Positions 12,307 to 24,354 of a stretch of 64,000 nt of DNA are shown piece after piece. How positions within the stretch are numbered: position 1 is the stretch's first letter; every line of letters begins with the position of its first letter. The notes beneath the pieces are model-generated. The model worked only from the letters and a program-made list of their open reading frames with translations, was not told where the DNA came from and did no database searches. The position numbers and the translations under genes were made by a program. This stretch comes from Coleophoma eucalyptorum (lineage: Eukaryota; Ascomycota; Leotiomycetes; Helotiales; Dermateaceae), in NCBI GenBank assembly GCA_026120035.1, contig JALRME010000003.1, forward strand, positions 496,001 through 560,000, written 5' to 3'.

Positions 12307-13083
12307 GGATGGCCCGACAGGGTTAAACGATGGATATTAAAGGAAGAGATGAGATGAACTGTTCTGCTGTGCTAGGAGTCTGTGACCCACAGGAGGAAAA
12401 GAAACGAAGTTGTGTTGTCAAGGAAAGGAGAGAAAATAGGAGAAAAGGAAATGCGTAAACAGTTTCTAGAACCTGAATCTTGACTACTGGCTCATTGGCA
12501 CGATCGCCAATGAGGGGGTGGTTGCGTCTACTGCACGAGCAAGGACTGACTTCAGCGAATTTGTTTGCTTTGCGGCACGCGACAGGATTCTTGGGATTCT
12601 TGGGATTCCTGCTCAATAGTATCCGAAGAATGGCTCTCATAATCGTGATCAATAGACGATGTTGCGGAGACGCAATATTGAGCGACTAAACAGAACGAGC
12701 TACAGTGAAGAGTAAAGCGCAGAGAGTAAAGCAGCACTATTGAATCCTTCAGCCACAAAAGGCCGGTGTCACGTGCGGTGCATGACCGATAGTGAGGAGG
12801 GGCGCTGCGGTGTGGGGATTTCTTTGCGCTGCCCAGCTTCGTCGTATTGCGACAACAAACGCAATCTCATAACACAAACATCCGCCTACTTCAATTCAGT
12901 CTCATAGCCTGCGGCCCAGAGGCAGATTCCTCTCGAATTCCCCCAAACCACATACTTGTCTCCGCGAACACCACCAGCTAAAGCTCAACCCATCCACTTT
13001 CGCTCCCTATCAACTTCAACGTCGGATAGCGCCGATCAAAATACAAGGACGAAGTCGGAGGACTTCAGCAATAACTGTTCATC
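12307..13083. promoter_or_regulatory. Divergent promoter of the tetraspanin and snx3 genes
   Basis: 777 bp between two starts. It contains a TCACGTG site at 12769-12775 and a tandem TTCTTGGGATTCTTGGGATTC at about 12588-12608. The stretch just before snx3 is C-rich and probably its 5' leader. Confidence 0.5.
12769..12775. promoter_or_regulatory. TCACGTG E-box-like site
   Basis: Lies 309 bp before the snx3 start in the shared promoter. Its context GTCACGTGCG is the same as that of the ayr1 site. Confidence 0.35.
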
Positions 13084-13679
13084 ATGCAGGCAATGCCAGA
13101 TTCACGCCAGCAGAGCTTTGAGGAGATCTATGGCCCACCAGAGAACTTCCTCGAAATTGAGGTAGAACCCTTTCCAGCAACAGAACAACTGCAGAACCAA
13201 CAGCCATAACTGACACCTCCTTCTCCAGGTCAAAAACCCACGCACACATGGCATGGGTCGCAACATGTATACCGACTACGAAATCGTATGCCGCACCAAT
13301 ATTCCCGCCTTCAAGCTACGACACAGCAACGTACGTAGGCGCTATTCTGACTTCGAGTACTTCCGCGATATTCTGGAGAGGGAATCGGCGCGGGTGACCA
13401 TCCCACCGCTACCTGGAAAGGTATTTACGAATCGCTTCAGTGACGATGTGATTGAGCACCGACGAGAGGGCTTGCAGCGATTTTTGCAAATCGTTGTCGG
13501 CCATCCACTTTTGCAGACGGGAAGCAAGGTCTTGGCTGGGTTTGTGCAAGGTATGTTTCAATTCCGTCTATGCTTCTATCGGGAGCTAGACTACAAACCA
13601 ACCAGCTTGGATTTACCTTGATAGAGTTGTTACTAACATCTCATCTATAGATCCAAACTGGGATCGCAACGCCTGGTGA
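13084..13679 (+). CDS. snx3: Sorting nexin-3 (Snx3/Grd19), PX-domain protein
   Basis: Cargo adaptor of the retromer that binds phosphatidylinositol 3-phosphate on early endosomes and returns proteins to the Golgi. Exons 13084-13161, 13229-13550 and 13651-13679 give 142 residues, the usual length of this one-domain nexin. The N-terminus has [17 protein letters not shown], typical of fungal Snx3. The PX fold follows: [15 protein letters not shown] gives the basic PI3P-binding RRYS motif, then the PPLPGK loop and the helix around [11 protein letters not shown]. The last exon is only nine codons (DPNWDRNAW). The first intron uses the less common donor GTAGAA. The start is the first Met of the conserved N-terminus. 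Confidence 0.93.
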
Positions 13680-14718
13680 ACCCCTGCTCCTTTCGAGCCC
13701 GGAAGCTGCAGTACTCCTCGGACGCCTCGAAAACTCCAGAAGCGACGACGACCCGTGAGCATGATTATAACCACACATACGCTTTCGCAACTACAACGAT
13801 CAGATACCCGGTGACGAGGAACAATAAAAGCGAGATACTTGGAGGAGGTTAGGGGAGGAGGAAGAGATTCAAGAAATAGAGAGAGAGAGAGAGAGCCACG
13901 GCTCTTGCCACTGTTTATACCACAGTGCTCTCTCTCTCTATCTCTCTTTCTTAGGAATTGTAGATTGTCTTTCCAGCGATACTAATTGGACGGGCTTTTT
14001 ATGATTTGTTTTTGTTTTTGCCACGAAATTGGAATGAGGGGGGAGGATTTTTTTTTTCTTTCGCTATTTTGATATTCATTTCCAATGGCGTAATATTGCA
14101 AGCGTTCCTCATCATAAATTACAAGACTCCTGCTCCATCCTTCGTTGACCTATTTTATGTGCGCCTTATCTTCATTGGGAAAAGCAAGGCAATCAGAACA
14201 AATGTATGCTAAGCACATGGGGGAGTTTAGTGGTCCAACATCGCGCAGAATACCAGGCCAAAAATCAATATCTTGAGATGCAGTTCAATTCTATATCTCC
14301 ATCTAATGAGAAGAGGTGTTGATGAGGGTCCTTGCTAGCGAAGGTAGGACCCTATCTTGTATAAATTTTGTACATTAGATAGGGAAGCTTCCTATAACTC
14401 CTATCCAGATTTGTTTGTCCGAGTTTTCCCAACAGGCGCCGCATTTCCCATGCTTCTAATCCAGCTCTATCTAGTCGTACACATTTCATGAGAAATAGAG
14501 AAACGCCGCTCTTCGCTATAAACCCGAGGAAGAGTGGGATTTTTGGAACCAAGTGTCGATGGTATACAAGAAAGTGAAAATCGAATGATTGTGGTGGTGT
14601 GGTATTGGTGGTGTTTTTCTTGTTGTACAGGGAAATTAGGATAGAGATGGGTGTGATATTAGTGTATGTATTGTTGTTTTTCCGTTATGTGAGGAGCATT
14701 GTTTCCCTGAACCGTCGT
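13680..14718. other. Convergent 3' region between snx3 and rim2
   Basis: Holds the 3' ends of both genes and a strong GA/CT inverted repeat (13871-13952). A T10 run occurs at about 14048. No gene seen. Confidence 0.6.
13871..13952. repeat. GA/CT inverted repeat, predicted hairpin in the snx3 3' region
   Basis: The arms 13871-13895 and 13928-13952 are 25 nt each and pair at 23 of 25 positions. The 32-nt loop contains a second small pairing, CACTG with CAGTG. It sits about 190 bp after the snx3 stop, so it is probably in the 3' UTR or at the transcript end. Confidence 0.75.
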
Positions 14719-15953
14719 TCAGGCAGGAGTGTTGAAATATTTCAGGAGGACCTCGTACGTTCCGAACATGATGGCTGCGCTGGGTACGGTGCGAAGTAGA
14801 TGCGGTGTCAAACCACCATACATGGCCACCATGCCTTCTTCCTTCCATACCAACTTAAAGCACTGTACAAGACCGGTATACTTGGCTTTGCCTCCATCTG
14901 TGGGCTGTTGTCTTAGACGAGTGCGAACAACCTATTCACAGTTAGTAAAATGGTGATCTATGTGATTAAGATCTAAATACCTCGTGAGGATAGGTAAGAA
15001 GTGCTGCGAAGAGCTTGGCACTTCCAGCACCTGCCACTCTACCAGTCCATTCTATTGTTTGATCCCAAATAGTCTTCGGCCGTCCACTTAGCGCTATCCT
15101 CTCTTCTCTTGCCTTGAGACGATTTTTGATTTGTTCGTACAGCACCCACTGCAGCGTGCTCTCACTCACACCAAGATAACTTGCCGTCATTCCCTTATAC
15201 AACCCTCTAATTCCCTCATTCCGCACAATCTGTTTTATGCAGTCCCAGGAGTTCTTGTACATCCTCACAGCCTTGCCGTCCGTCCTCTCAGCAACGCTCC
15301 TGTCCAGCTGCAATCGCGTCTTGACCATCCAGATTGGATTCGTAGCCGTACTTGTCGCAATTCCTGCGATAGCTGCTGCACCAAGATGAACCCAAGCATT
15401 TTCCCCTCCTGCATATTCCGATATAATTCGCTTCCCGTTGCCATAAACGTAAAAGTTAATGGCCTTCGCAGGTACAACGCCTACCAAACTCGGGCCTAGT
15501 CCCTTGAAAAGAGCTCGGTATCCCTCGACCTTGTGCACAGAGCTTAAGACCTGGAAAGTCTCACGGAAGTGTAGGAGTGCACTGCGAACTGGTGAGAGAT
15601 GTGCGTGTGGAGAGATGCCTAGACGAGCTCGATTCTCTGCTAGCTGTGCTTGGTAGAAATTGGACTGCAGGCGAGTTTTTAAGACATCGAGAGGTGCGGT
15701 CAATGCAGCTGCTGTCATTCCACCAACACTATTGAGTCTAAATTAGCACGATATAGAGCAGAAATGGGTGAAAGGGGTGGTACCCTCCAGCTACAAAATG
15801 CGCCCATGACTTTGCAACAGGCACAGGTTTTGCCCCTATCAAGATGCCATCCTGTATCTCTCCAGGTATTATTCCGCCAACCTCTGTCGATTGGATGAGT
15901 TGCGGTGATGGTCTGAGTTTTCGGGTGTCAACTGTCGATGTTGAAGAATTCAT
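14719..15953 (-). CDS. rim2: Mitochondrial carrier, Rim2-type pyrimidine nucleotide transporter
   Basis: Inner-membrane carrier; the Rim2 group imports pyrimidine nucleotides needed for mitochondrial DNA and RNA synthesis. Exons 15784-15953, 14981-15728 and 14719-14931 give 376 residues. Three tandem carrier repeats are visible through their signatures: PLDVLKTRLQ, PIWMVKTRLQ and PHEVVRTRLR, each starting a matrix helix. The repeats also show the GLYKG and MYGGL loops. The first repeat has a long matrix loop (about 35 extra residues after QSNFYQAQ), as in Rim2, and the N-terminal extension of about 55 residues is polar. Other nucleotide or folate carriers are possible; the long first loop and the length favour Rim2. 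Confidence 0.82.
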
Positions 15954-16667
15954 TGAGATGGTTCGAGGATGTTAGGAGGATGTCAGGCTCCTTTTTCTCA
16001 CCAGGAGTTGTGATACTGCTTTCTGATGTTCTGGTCCAAGTTTCTAGTGCAATATTGTTACTGGTAAATTGGGTTGAGATAGCTAACGAGGTATGTTTTG
16101 AAATAGGTGCTGGTAACTATGTACAAAAATTTAGAGTATTGACCTCTCATTCTTCGGTCATGACGCGCTAAAGCCGAGAATGTGGCTGACGGCCCGGCCG
16201 CTAAGGAGGTGGCTGCCGTCGGAAAGGTGCTACTATAGTCCGACAACCCTCGCTCATCCTACGGTGCTATACTGTCATGAGTGAGAGAAGAACCCTTACT
16301 ATCTTCCTAAAGCTTTACGAAACTGCAGGAAGGTGCATATTACGCTCCAAAAAAAAAATCTCTCCCCAAAATTCCTCATGATTCACGTTTCGTAGATTGT
16401 TTAGGAGTAAAATAAGATCAAACACAGTGTAATAAGTAAAACGATCTCACACAGTAATAAGATGCGCCTACATATGACCAAACTGCCTTAGACACAACAA
16501 GCTCCTGAACGCCATGACACCACCTACAGTTCTCGCAACATTAATATTCATACAAAGGTCGGCTCCCGTCGTTGAAGACAAGCCATGACTGCAAAACGAA
16601 CCCAGATGCCGCTCCCAAGACGAACCCACAAGACCGAAAAAAGTGCTCAGATGTAACGAAATTGCCC
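15954..16667. other. rim2 promoter and ash1 3' region
   Basis: No gene seen. It contains an A9 run near 16351 and ordinary AT-rich spacer. Confidence 0.6.
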
Positions 16668-19443
16668 TCAACCTTTGATCTTCTCAACGTCCACCACAAT
16701 CTCATTATCACTGAGTTCACCGCTGGAAGTATCGGCCGCACCGGCTATCTTCACAACTTTAATGCCAGCAGGTCGCCCTGGTTTCCTGCCCTTCATGGTT
16801 CTGACAACGTTTCGTACACTTTTCTTGCCCACAGTCGATGTTTTCGACGTTGTTGAGATCTTACTCTCACGGCTCACAGCAGGCACAATTGCTAGAGTCG
16901 AATTTCGAGAACCTAGTTTGGTCTGGGATTTTCCGTAAGTCTTCAAGACGCTCGCTTTGGAAGTCTTCTTAACGGCAATTGGGGCGCCTCTCTTCCTTGA
17001 GCTGACTGCCTGCTTAGCATTGAGAATCTGCTCAGAGACGCTTTTCTTGACCACCTTTGCTGCATCTTTGGCAACCTTCATATTTGCGGAAGAGGCAGAT
17101 CGTTTGATGCTCTTTGCTGCATCTTTGGCGACCTTCATGCTTGCGGAAGAGGCAGATAGTTTGATGCTCTTTGCTGCATCTTTGGCGACCTTCATATTTG
17201 CGGACGAAGCAGACCGTTTGATGCTCTTTGCTGCATCTTTGGTGACCTTCATGGTTGCAGAAGAGGCAGACCGTTTGATGCTCTTTACTTTGACCTTGGC
17301 GACCTTCATGCTTGCGGAAGAGGCAGGTCGTTTGAGGCCCTTTGCGCTTGCGATCTTCCTCTTCTTTGGACTTGTTTTGGAACCATCGTCGCCTCCTAAT
17401 ATTTCTTTTAACTTTCTCTTGCCAGCTTTGACACCGGCTTTTACGGCCTTCTCAATGGCGTGCTCTTTCAAAGGCTTTTGATCCTTTGGTCTGGGTCCAA
17501 GGAAACCACGACAATTAGCGCTGCCGCAGCGACATTCCTGTACATTCTTTGCAGAGAAGGGATCGAAGTTGTAATCATAGGTGAGTTCCTCGCCAGTCAT
17601 GATGGGTTTGTCGCCTGCGAAAAGAGCCATCCTTGGTTTGCCAGCAACAATCCACTTCACCATCTTGCAGTTTGGACTGCATGAATGATTGACAAATCGA
17701 GCCATGCTCCCGGTCGTGGCATCTATGATCATGTTCTGATCAAAGGCCATAAGATAATAGCACTATAGAAAAATTAGTTTTGAGCTAGGATACTTGATCT
17801 GTCTGTAGCGTACCTCATTGTTCTTGTATTCCTCATTCATTCGCCGATCGCACTCCTCCTCTGTGATGATCTCACCATTGTACTCAACTATGATTTGATG
17901 GGGCTCAAAGCAGCGATTGGCACGAACTCCGTAGCCTCGATCCTCTGTCTTTACCACTTCAACCCCAATTCTATATTTCCCACCAAGTTTACGACGCTCT
18001 TGAAGGTCAGCGAATGCCCGGTTGCCACATTTAGCACCGATTTTGCAGTTTGTTGAGTCACACTCATAGAACATGATTCTGTTCTGGCAATTCTCATCGC
18101 ATCCTTCTTCGGGCTTGCAGACGCAGCTTGAGTCCCAGTCACCAAAGTGTTTCGACGTCTTCCATGCTGCTGCAGCATCTCCAATAAAGCGATCTATGCG
18201 CATAATCAGTGTATGCTCACAGCAGACTATTTGGATACTTATTTGGATACTTACTTCGAGTTGATTTACGCCACTCGTCAGGCTTTGGTTGTCCGGGCGG
18301 GAGAGGCGAGCAAACATCAAATGGCAGCTTGAAATCTCTTCCTACGTGCAGCAGACGTTGCCCATGCCACATGGGAAAAGGCAATAATGTGTTTGGTTTA
18401 GATCGTTGGCTTGACATCATCTCTCTCTCTTTTGGTGAGAAACCAATAGACCAGTCACGATTTCCTTGCTGGCCAGCATACAGGCCTTTTGTCAACCATG
18501 TCTTTTCCTTTTTGATGTTCTTCTTTTCTTCCTTAGGTTCCTCCTCGACAATCTCCTCGGTCTTCTTTTTTGGGCTAGCCGAAACAAATGGTTCGGCCTT
18601 CTTCTTCTTTTGTGCTGGCTCCCCAGGCACGAATAGCTTTCCATTGCTCCATACCTCGTGAAGTACTGGCTTGGTGTCAATGTGTGCGAACTCATTGGTA
18701 TCTGCCAGCTTCCTCAATTCCCTTGAAGCCTTCAACAATCCACTTTCGAAAGTTTTGCGACTTCTTTTACCCAGCACAGAAATCTTTTTGGTCAAGCTTT
18801 CAACCTTCTCGCCTGCAAGTCGCGTCGATTTTCTGCGCTCCAATTCCTCCGCGGCAGCCTTCTTTTTTGCGCGCTCATTGAGACTGATCTCACTCTTAGA
18901 TTTTGGCAGAGCTTTGACGGACCACTGGAGATCCAATGCCGCAATGCCATCGCTCACCAGTCTCTGCGCATCCTTCTGGACGCTATCAGTAGATAAGCCC
19001 CCAGAAGCCAAAGCACCGACCAATGGTTCACCAGGCACACCAGACAGAGTCCTGCGACGCGTCTCTAGGTCGCGGATTGAAGAAGATTTGTTATATTTTG
19101 TTGGTGCGTGAACGGAAGTGCCGGCAAGCGCCTTGATGTTATATGTACCAACCTTTGTACGCGCGCGTAGACTCCGACCGGCTGGTGAATCTTCCGTACT
19201 CGCAGGAGCAGTCGCAGGAGCAGGAACATTTTCCTTTTCAATGAGAGAGATCAGAGACGATATGCTGACGTTGTCGCCCACGCTGGTTGGGGGCGTAGAG
19301 GATAGTGATTGCGCGTTCGAAAGGATGTCAGCGGTCGTGGTGCTGGGAAACGAGTCGGAAGACGATGCGCGAGTTCGTTCGTTGCGTGTAGAGGCCAGAG
19401 GTTTGGACGCCGAGCCCATGCGCTCAAGAAGGGTTGAGAACAT
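16668..19443 (-). CDS. ash1: AWS-SET-postSET histone H3 lysine-36 methyltransferase, Ash1 type
   Basis: Nuclear enzyme expected to methylate H3K36. Exons 18255-19443, 17814-18193 and 16668-17762 give 887 residues. Residues 1 to about 390 are mostly disordered, with basic and acidic blocks. The AWS zinc motif starts near C420 (CVCKPEEGC); the SET core follows with RGYGVRA, EYNGEIIT, R545-FVNHSC (548-551) and the catalytic tyrosine region GEELTYDYNF (580-589). PostSET cysteines are C600, C602 and C607. The order AWS-SET-postSET without WW or SRI domains separates it from Set2. The C-terminal part is Lys-rich and has about five copies of a 19-residue repeat (residues about 665-760), reminiscent of linker-histone tails. 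The start is the first ATG of the long frame. Confidence 0.88.
17045..17335 (-). repeat. 57-bp tandem repeat inside the ash1 coding region
   Basis: About five in-frame units with a consensus like SIKRSASSANMKVAKDAAK. The word GATGCTCTTTGCTGCATC recurs at 57-bp spacing (about 17106, 17163, 17220). Outer copies are more diverged than the inner three. Confidence 0.9.
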
Positions 19444-22367
19444 GTTGGAGGGCGACGTCGCGTTGTGTTGCGGGCATAAATCAGAAGTCTAGCCAGCAAT
19501 GAAATGAATGCAGGCGAGAGATATATCGAGACACCAAACGCGAGAACTGAACAAGGCTAGCTCCGGGCAAGCTTGGGCCTGGGAGCCGGGGGACGGAAAG
19601 TGATCAAAGATTGCAGAATAATGCCAATTAGGATCGAAGGATAGAAAGGACAACAACAGTAGTATCAAAGACAGCTCCCACGAGAGGGGTGCGAGTGGAG
19701 AGTCGTGTGGTGCCGTGCAGTTGCAGTTGCAGTGCAAGTGGAATTTCGGTGTCGTGAAATGAGGAGGCGGGACTTGCGTTGTTTTTGTTTGGGACCAGTC
19801 CTGCTTGCACTGACCAATGAGCTCCACATACCACGATCCTCGACCGGCCTCAAGAACGAGAGCGCTGCTGACAGAGCGGAACGCTTATCTATCCAGAGTT
19901 GATGAAAGATTTGGGAGGAGGTCAAGTGTGTGTGGTTTGCATGCTCTCGTGGAAATGCTACCCCTTGGGTTGGGCAGGAGGAGTCTTACCTTGCTACCTC
20001 GATATTAGCTCAGACCTTAGCTTGAACCATCCTTTTCGTACACCTCGACCTTTTGACAGGCCAAGCCTTGGCCAATTACTGCTTGATTGTACCAAACCAG
20101 AGACCGGAGCATAATTGCCATTGGGCTGCTGCGTTTGCTTCGTGCATCACTTAGTCCATGTCACTTAGTCTTGTTTGCACATAAACCGCGGCCAGACTAG
20201 GGCCAGATATCATGGAACATCACGATCTATCATGGAGCATCAATGTGGATTTCATGCTTTGCAAATTGTCTCCTATTGCCAATTTTTTGCTTTGTGGTTG
20301 AACTGCGGACTCGGATATACAGGGAACTCGTTTCCCTTGCGAACCTCGCCACTGTGCAGCCACGGTCTTACCCAACACTTATATCTGCTCGTGAATAAGA
20401 ACGCCGGGTACGACTGCGAGGACTGGAAAGAGCTTTGGATATTTGAGGCTTTTGTTCTATCGGGCTTGTCAGAAAGGAGAGGTCGTGCTGGCCTATCTAA
20501 ATCCTTCGTGGTGCAAATGTAAATCTCGGTACCCTGGGGAACAGTGAAGAATATTTCCGACTTTCGACCAGAGAATTTACCTTCTTTATTGGGCAAGCAT
20601 TGTGTAACCCCTGAGAGATCTTCACTTACTACTTGCGAAACATACATACAAACACAGCGCAAGTTTGAGAAGCAGCTGTATTCGGATCGCAATCGCAAGC
20701 GACCAGAAGAGTAGGGCATTTCAGATATGTGGGCAAAATCCATAGGGTTTCAGACCTTTTTCTAAACACTATAAATGTCAAGATAAAGCTAAATCATGCC
20801 CCAAACCTAAAGAATGCCACTCTTCTGGCTGGCTCATAGTCTTGAAGTGTTGCTTTCGTCGGTAGCCCCGCTATCGTGGCTTCCGAGTTCTTCCCTTCGT
20901 ATATGGACATAAAAGCAACTCCAGGGTTTCCAGTCCGGCAGGCGTCTCAATTGGAATATGCGACAAGGCTCCTACTTCATAGATTCTCATACCGGGAAAA
21001 GCCTTCTCAGCAGCACGTACATTTGGCTTTGATGATGAGGGACGATAGGCTAATCCCGCCCCTTCGCTTAAGGTTGAAGCACTTTACTTCGCACTTGTCT
21101 TGAAGTGAGAACACGCCTCTACCATGCAACACTTGAAATTGGTTTCAATCTGTTAACTACAAACCGTTCAACATCAAAAGGTTCATTTTGTAACAACATT
21201 GGCTGTGGTTTAAAATTCTGTGCAGTATACTTGATTGATTGTTGTACTTGATGAACTTGATGACTGACAACCGAGATCCATGATCATCTGAACTCATGAT
21301 AATTGTCCTCAGGCAAATCAAATCGGCGCAAAATCTTTTTCATGAAGAGAAGGTTCTTGTGGCAGGTTATGGCATCCAACTTTCGTCCCTTACCATACAA
21401 ATATACGGATTCGCTAACACAAACATCGTATTAATTCTCTCGTACCTATGCCCTTTCAGTCAAGCTAATTCTATTACCACAGGCAGCAACCTGAATGTAG
21501 TTAAGAACAAAAACAACATGATCCGATAAATATAGCGAGCACGTAAATGGTTGGCAAGGTTGTAAGAAAGAACCCAGACAGTAGACTTGATATAGGCCTT
21601 CAATCTCGTTCACAGCAATTTAAAAGGTACTAGACAGGTCAAGTTGGGATGGGAGAGATGTTGACTCCAAAACTCCAAGGTATGAAACTTGCTGGCATTC
21701 TTTGTGATGAATAATATATTAGGATTTGGAGCATCTCCGGATTTATGAGAATCGATGTGCATTTTTTGTCTTTTGTGGTGTGGTAGTAAAATGCAAATTT
21801 GGATTGTTCTCGGTGTGAAATCATCTACTGTGGTGAACTAATCAACTTGTTGAGGCAAAATAGACGTATCTAGATAACTAGGCTGGAGTCTATTTTGATC
21901 GAAGAGGCTACATTATCTCGGTCTACAACAGAAGAACATAGTGTTCTCTTTCAGACCCTAGCATGCTATAATGTTGAGCACGTCTAGAATTTTTGACAAG
22001 CAATTAGCAAGGTCATTAATCGTAGAATAGTCTCCATTAAAAATAATTATCTACGCGCCGGGTTCCCATTCATAATACAAAACAAAAGAAGAGAAAAGAA
22101 ATCTCTAACAAAAAAAGACGCAAAAAGTAAAACCCTGCTATGCTGTCAAGCCACTTGCTTCGTATTGGTATAAAGCATATCCATCCATCATCTAACCGAT
22201 TTTTTGAGAAAAGAAATACAGGAGGCGTGAGTAAAGATACATGTAGAAGGTGGAATTATATTTGTGTGGTGTATACCAGTGGCAGAAAACGCTAAAACGC
22301 AGCAGGAGAAAAATAAAAAAGGGTTGTGATTCCAATACTGCAGTTGTCAAAGGGCTCCAAAAGATGA
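19444..22367. other. 2.9-kb gene-free region between ash1 start and erf2 stop
   Basis: Contains the ash1 promoter and the erf2 3' region. Small duplications are visible: TCACTTAGTC at 20147 and 20161, and TATCATGGARCATCA at 20208 and 20228. The right half is AT-rich. Frames up to 156 residues (20273-20743, minus) have no recognisable protein character. Confidence 0.6.
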
Positions 22368-24354
22368 TTAATTTCTCGACGCTCGTTCTTCCTCCAAAGC
22401 AGCCGGGCCTTGAAAGCCAGTTTGTGAAGCGGGCACGTTTTGCATCTCCATGCCACCTTGTCCATCCTTGGTCGCAGAAGCCGTACGTCCTCTCTTGTCG
22501 CCAAATCGCTGGTCTCCTTCCTGATACTTCCGCTTGAAGCTAAGGTACGTGGGTGGCCTTGGCCTACAGAGGACTACAATCCAGTTCTTGATAGCACCAC
22601 CTTGTGTAAAAGGTCTATGGCGATCTTTCTTTAGGAATTTGTGTGAGTTGAGATATTCTCTTGTTGTTTCACCTCGTGCCATTAGGAAAAGGTGATAGAA
22701 CATCAATGCTGCGGGATATGGCGTAGCCAAAATTCCGTAGACAAACATTGCAAACGGCACACGGAAATGTCGGATTGACGCGCCAAAGGAGACAGACTGC
22801 TGGTTTGCATAGACCAAGAGCTGTGCTAGAGTTGCAGCAAATAAAAATGCTCCGAGGAGAGTACCTGCTGTAACGAACGCAAAGAAGTAGCGGTAATTCC
22901 TACGACCGACGCAGTTGTTGAGCCACACACAATGGTGATCTTGCGTTTCAATGCAGTTATCACACACTCTGCAATGGTGTCCCCGAGGAGGACGCCAAAT
23001 CTGGCAGGTTTTGCAGTACTTTGTAGGGACTTCCATGGCAGCCGTGGCAGAAGTGGCCGACTTTATCATGGTCCAGTCATTTGTTGGTGGAGCAAGTCTC
23101 AACGGATCTTCATTCTCATCTGGAGGTGGCATTGGATGGAGATTGCGAGGCAAGATCTAGGAAAATTAGGTTAGTTTACTTTAAATCCCTCAGGGTGTAA
23201 CTCACTCCTGGATCAGATGAAGATGCATGCAGAAATGAAGACATGCAAATATAGAATACGTAGCCAAACACAATTGGTACTGCGGGGGAGATGTTGTACC
23301 ATATCCAAGGCGCAGAGAATGCGAAGAACAGGGCTGATGGGACGACCACCAGTAACCCTGTGGCAATATTGATGGGTTTATCCCGAGTATTTTGTAATCT
23401 TCCCCCCAAGCAGAATGCAGTGTTTCCTGTAAAATACTGGTAATTGCTGCCCAAGTTTTGCTTCATAACAGGCTTAAGCGGATCAACGGGAGTCAGGCCT
23501 GGTGATGAAGCAATGGAGGACAGCTTTTCCCTTCCTTGCGTACTTCGGTTTGGGCTAGGAGTGTGTGAGGCAGCACCCCCTCTTGATGGCAAGAGAAAGC
23601 TTGACCGGAAAGATCGTGGCGACTTTGACGGTGTAGCAGTTCCTGACCCAGGTTTGTAACTCTTGTCGGTATTAACACTTAGCCCCTTGGTATTCGCAAG
23701 GTTTCTTTGTAAAGGCCTAACACTATCTGGAATGCTCCCCTCTGCAGTATACCCATGAGTAGGGCTCGTGTTGGCTGTCACTCGGTCTGTGATTTCCGGC
23801 TCCGTGATTTCTGTTCCTCTTGAAGGCGGCGGTTGCATCTCAGCATCTTCCTGGATCCTTCCGTTTTGTCCAACGAATTCGTTAGACCTAATACTCTGCC
23901 TAATACTACCGCCCCCTTCTACAGAACCATCTTCACCTGTAACCTGTTGTGATACTGTGGGTGGACGTGGTCCTCCTCGCTGAGCCTGTAAGCGCTGCGA
24001 GCTCATCGGCCGAAAGAATGCGTGCGAGGTAAGTGACGGAACATGAGTCCTGCTCGAGCTTGGGGGTCTGCCAACGGAGCTTGATAAACTGCCAGGTATG
24101 GACCCTCGCTGACTTGAAGACGCAGGGCCATGCCCTTTCCGTGAGGGTGGTGCCTGAGCCCACGCAGCTCGTTGTGAAGATGATCTTGTCACGCCCGTTG
24201 TCGGTCTGGACGCGCCGCCTGGGTTTTGAGTAGCCGTCGAGTTCGTGGCATCGTTTATTACATTCTCTCGTCCATCCTCAGAGGCTATATCTGTCATTCG
24301 TGACGAAATTATGCTGCCGTGATCACCGGCCTCGGGACTCAAGAAATGCTGCAT
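22368..24354 (-). CDS. erf2: DHHC palmitoyltransferase Erf2
   Basis: Catalytic subunit of the Ras palmitoyltransferase, working with Erf4 at the ER/Golgi. Exons 23206-24354 and 22368-23156 give 645 residues. Residues 1 to about 300 are Ser/Pro-rich and disordered. Two membrane segments follow (about 325-370), then the zinc-binding CRD: C431, C434, HHC at 443-445, C448, C451, DHHC at 456-459, and the NNCVGRRNYRYF segment. Two more membrane helices and the TTREYLN motif (TTxE-type) come next. The C-terminus is charged. The order is that of Erf2/ZDHHC9. The N-terminal tail is much longer than in yeast Erf2, which seems common in filamentous species. The start is the first ATG of the frame. Confidence 0.9.

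Noticed and set aside
16957..17481. 174-residue frame antisense to ash1
   Set aside because: Shadow of the repeat-rich ash1 coding strand; its own repeats mirror the 57-bp units.
20273..20743. 156-residue minus frame in the ash1-erf2 spacer
   Set aside because: No recognisable motif, no introns, isolated; composition is that of spacer DNA.
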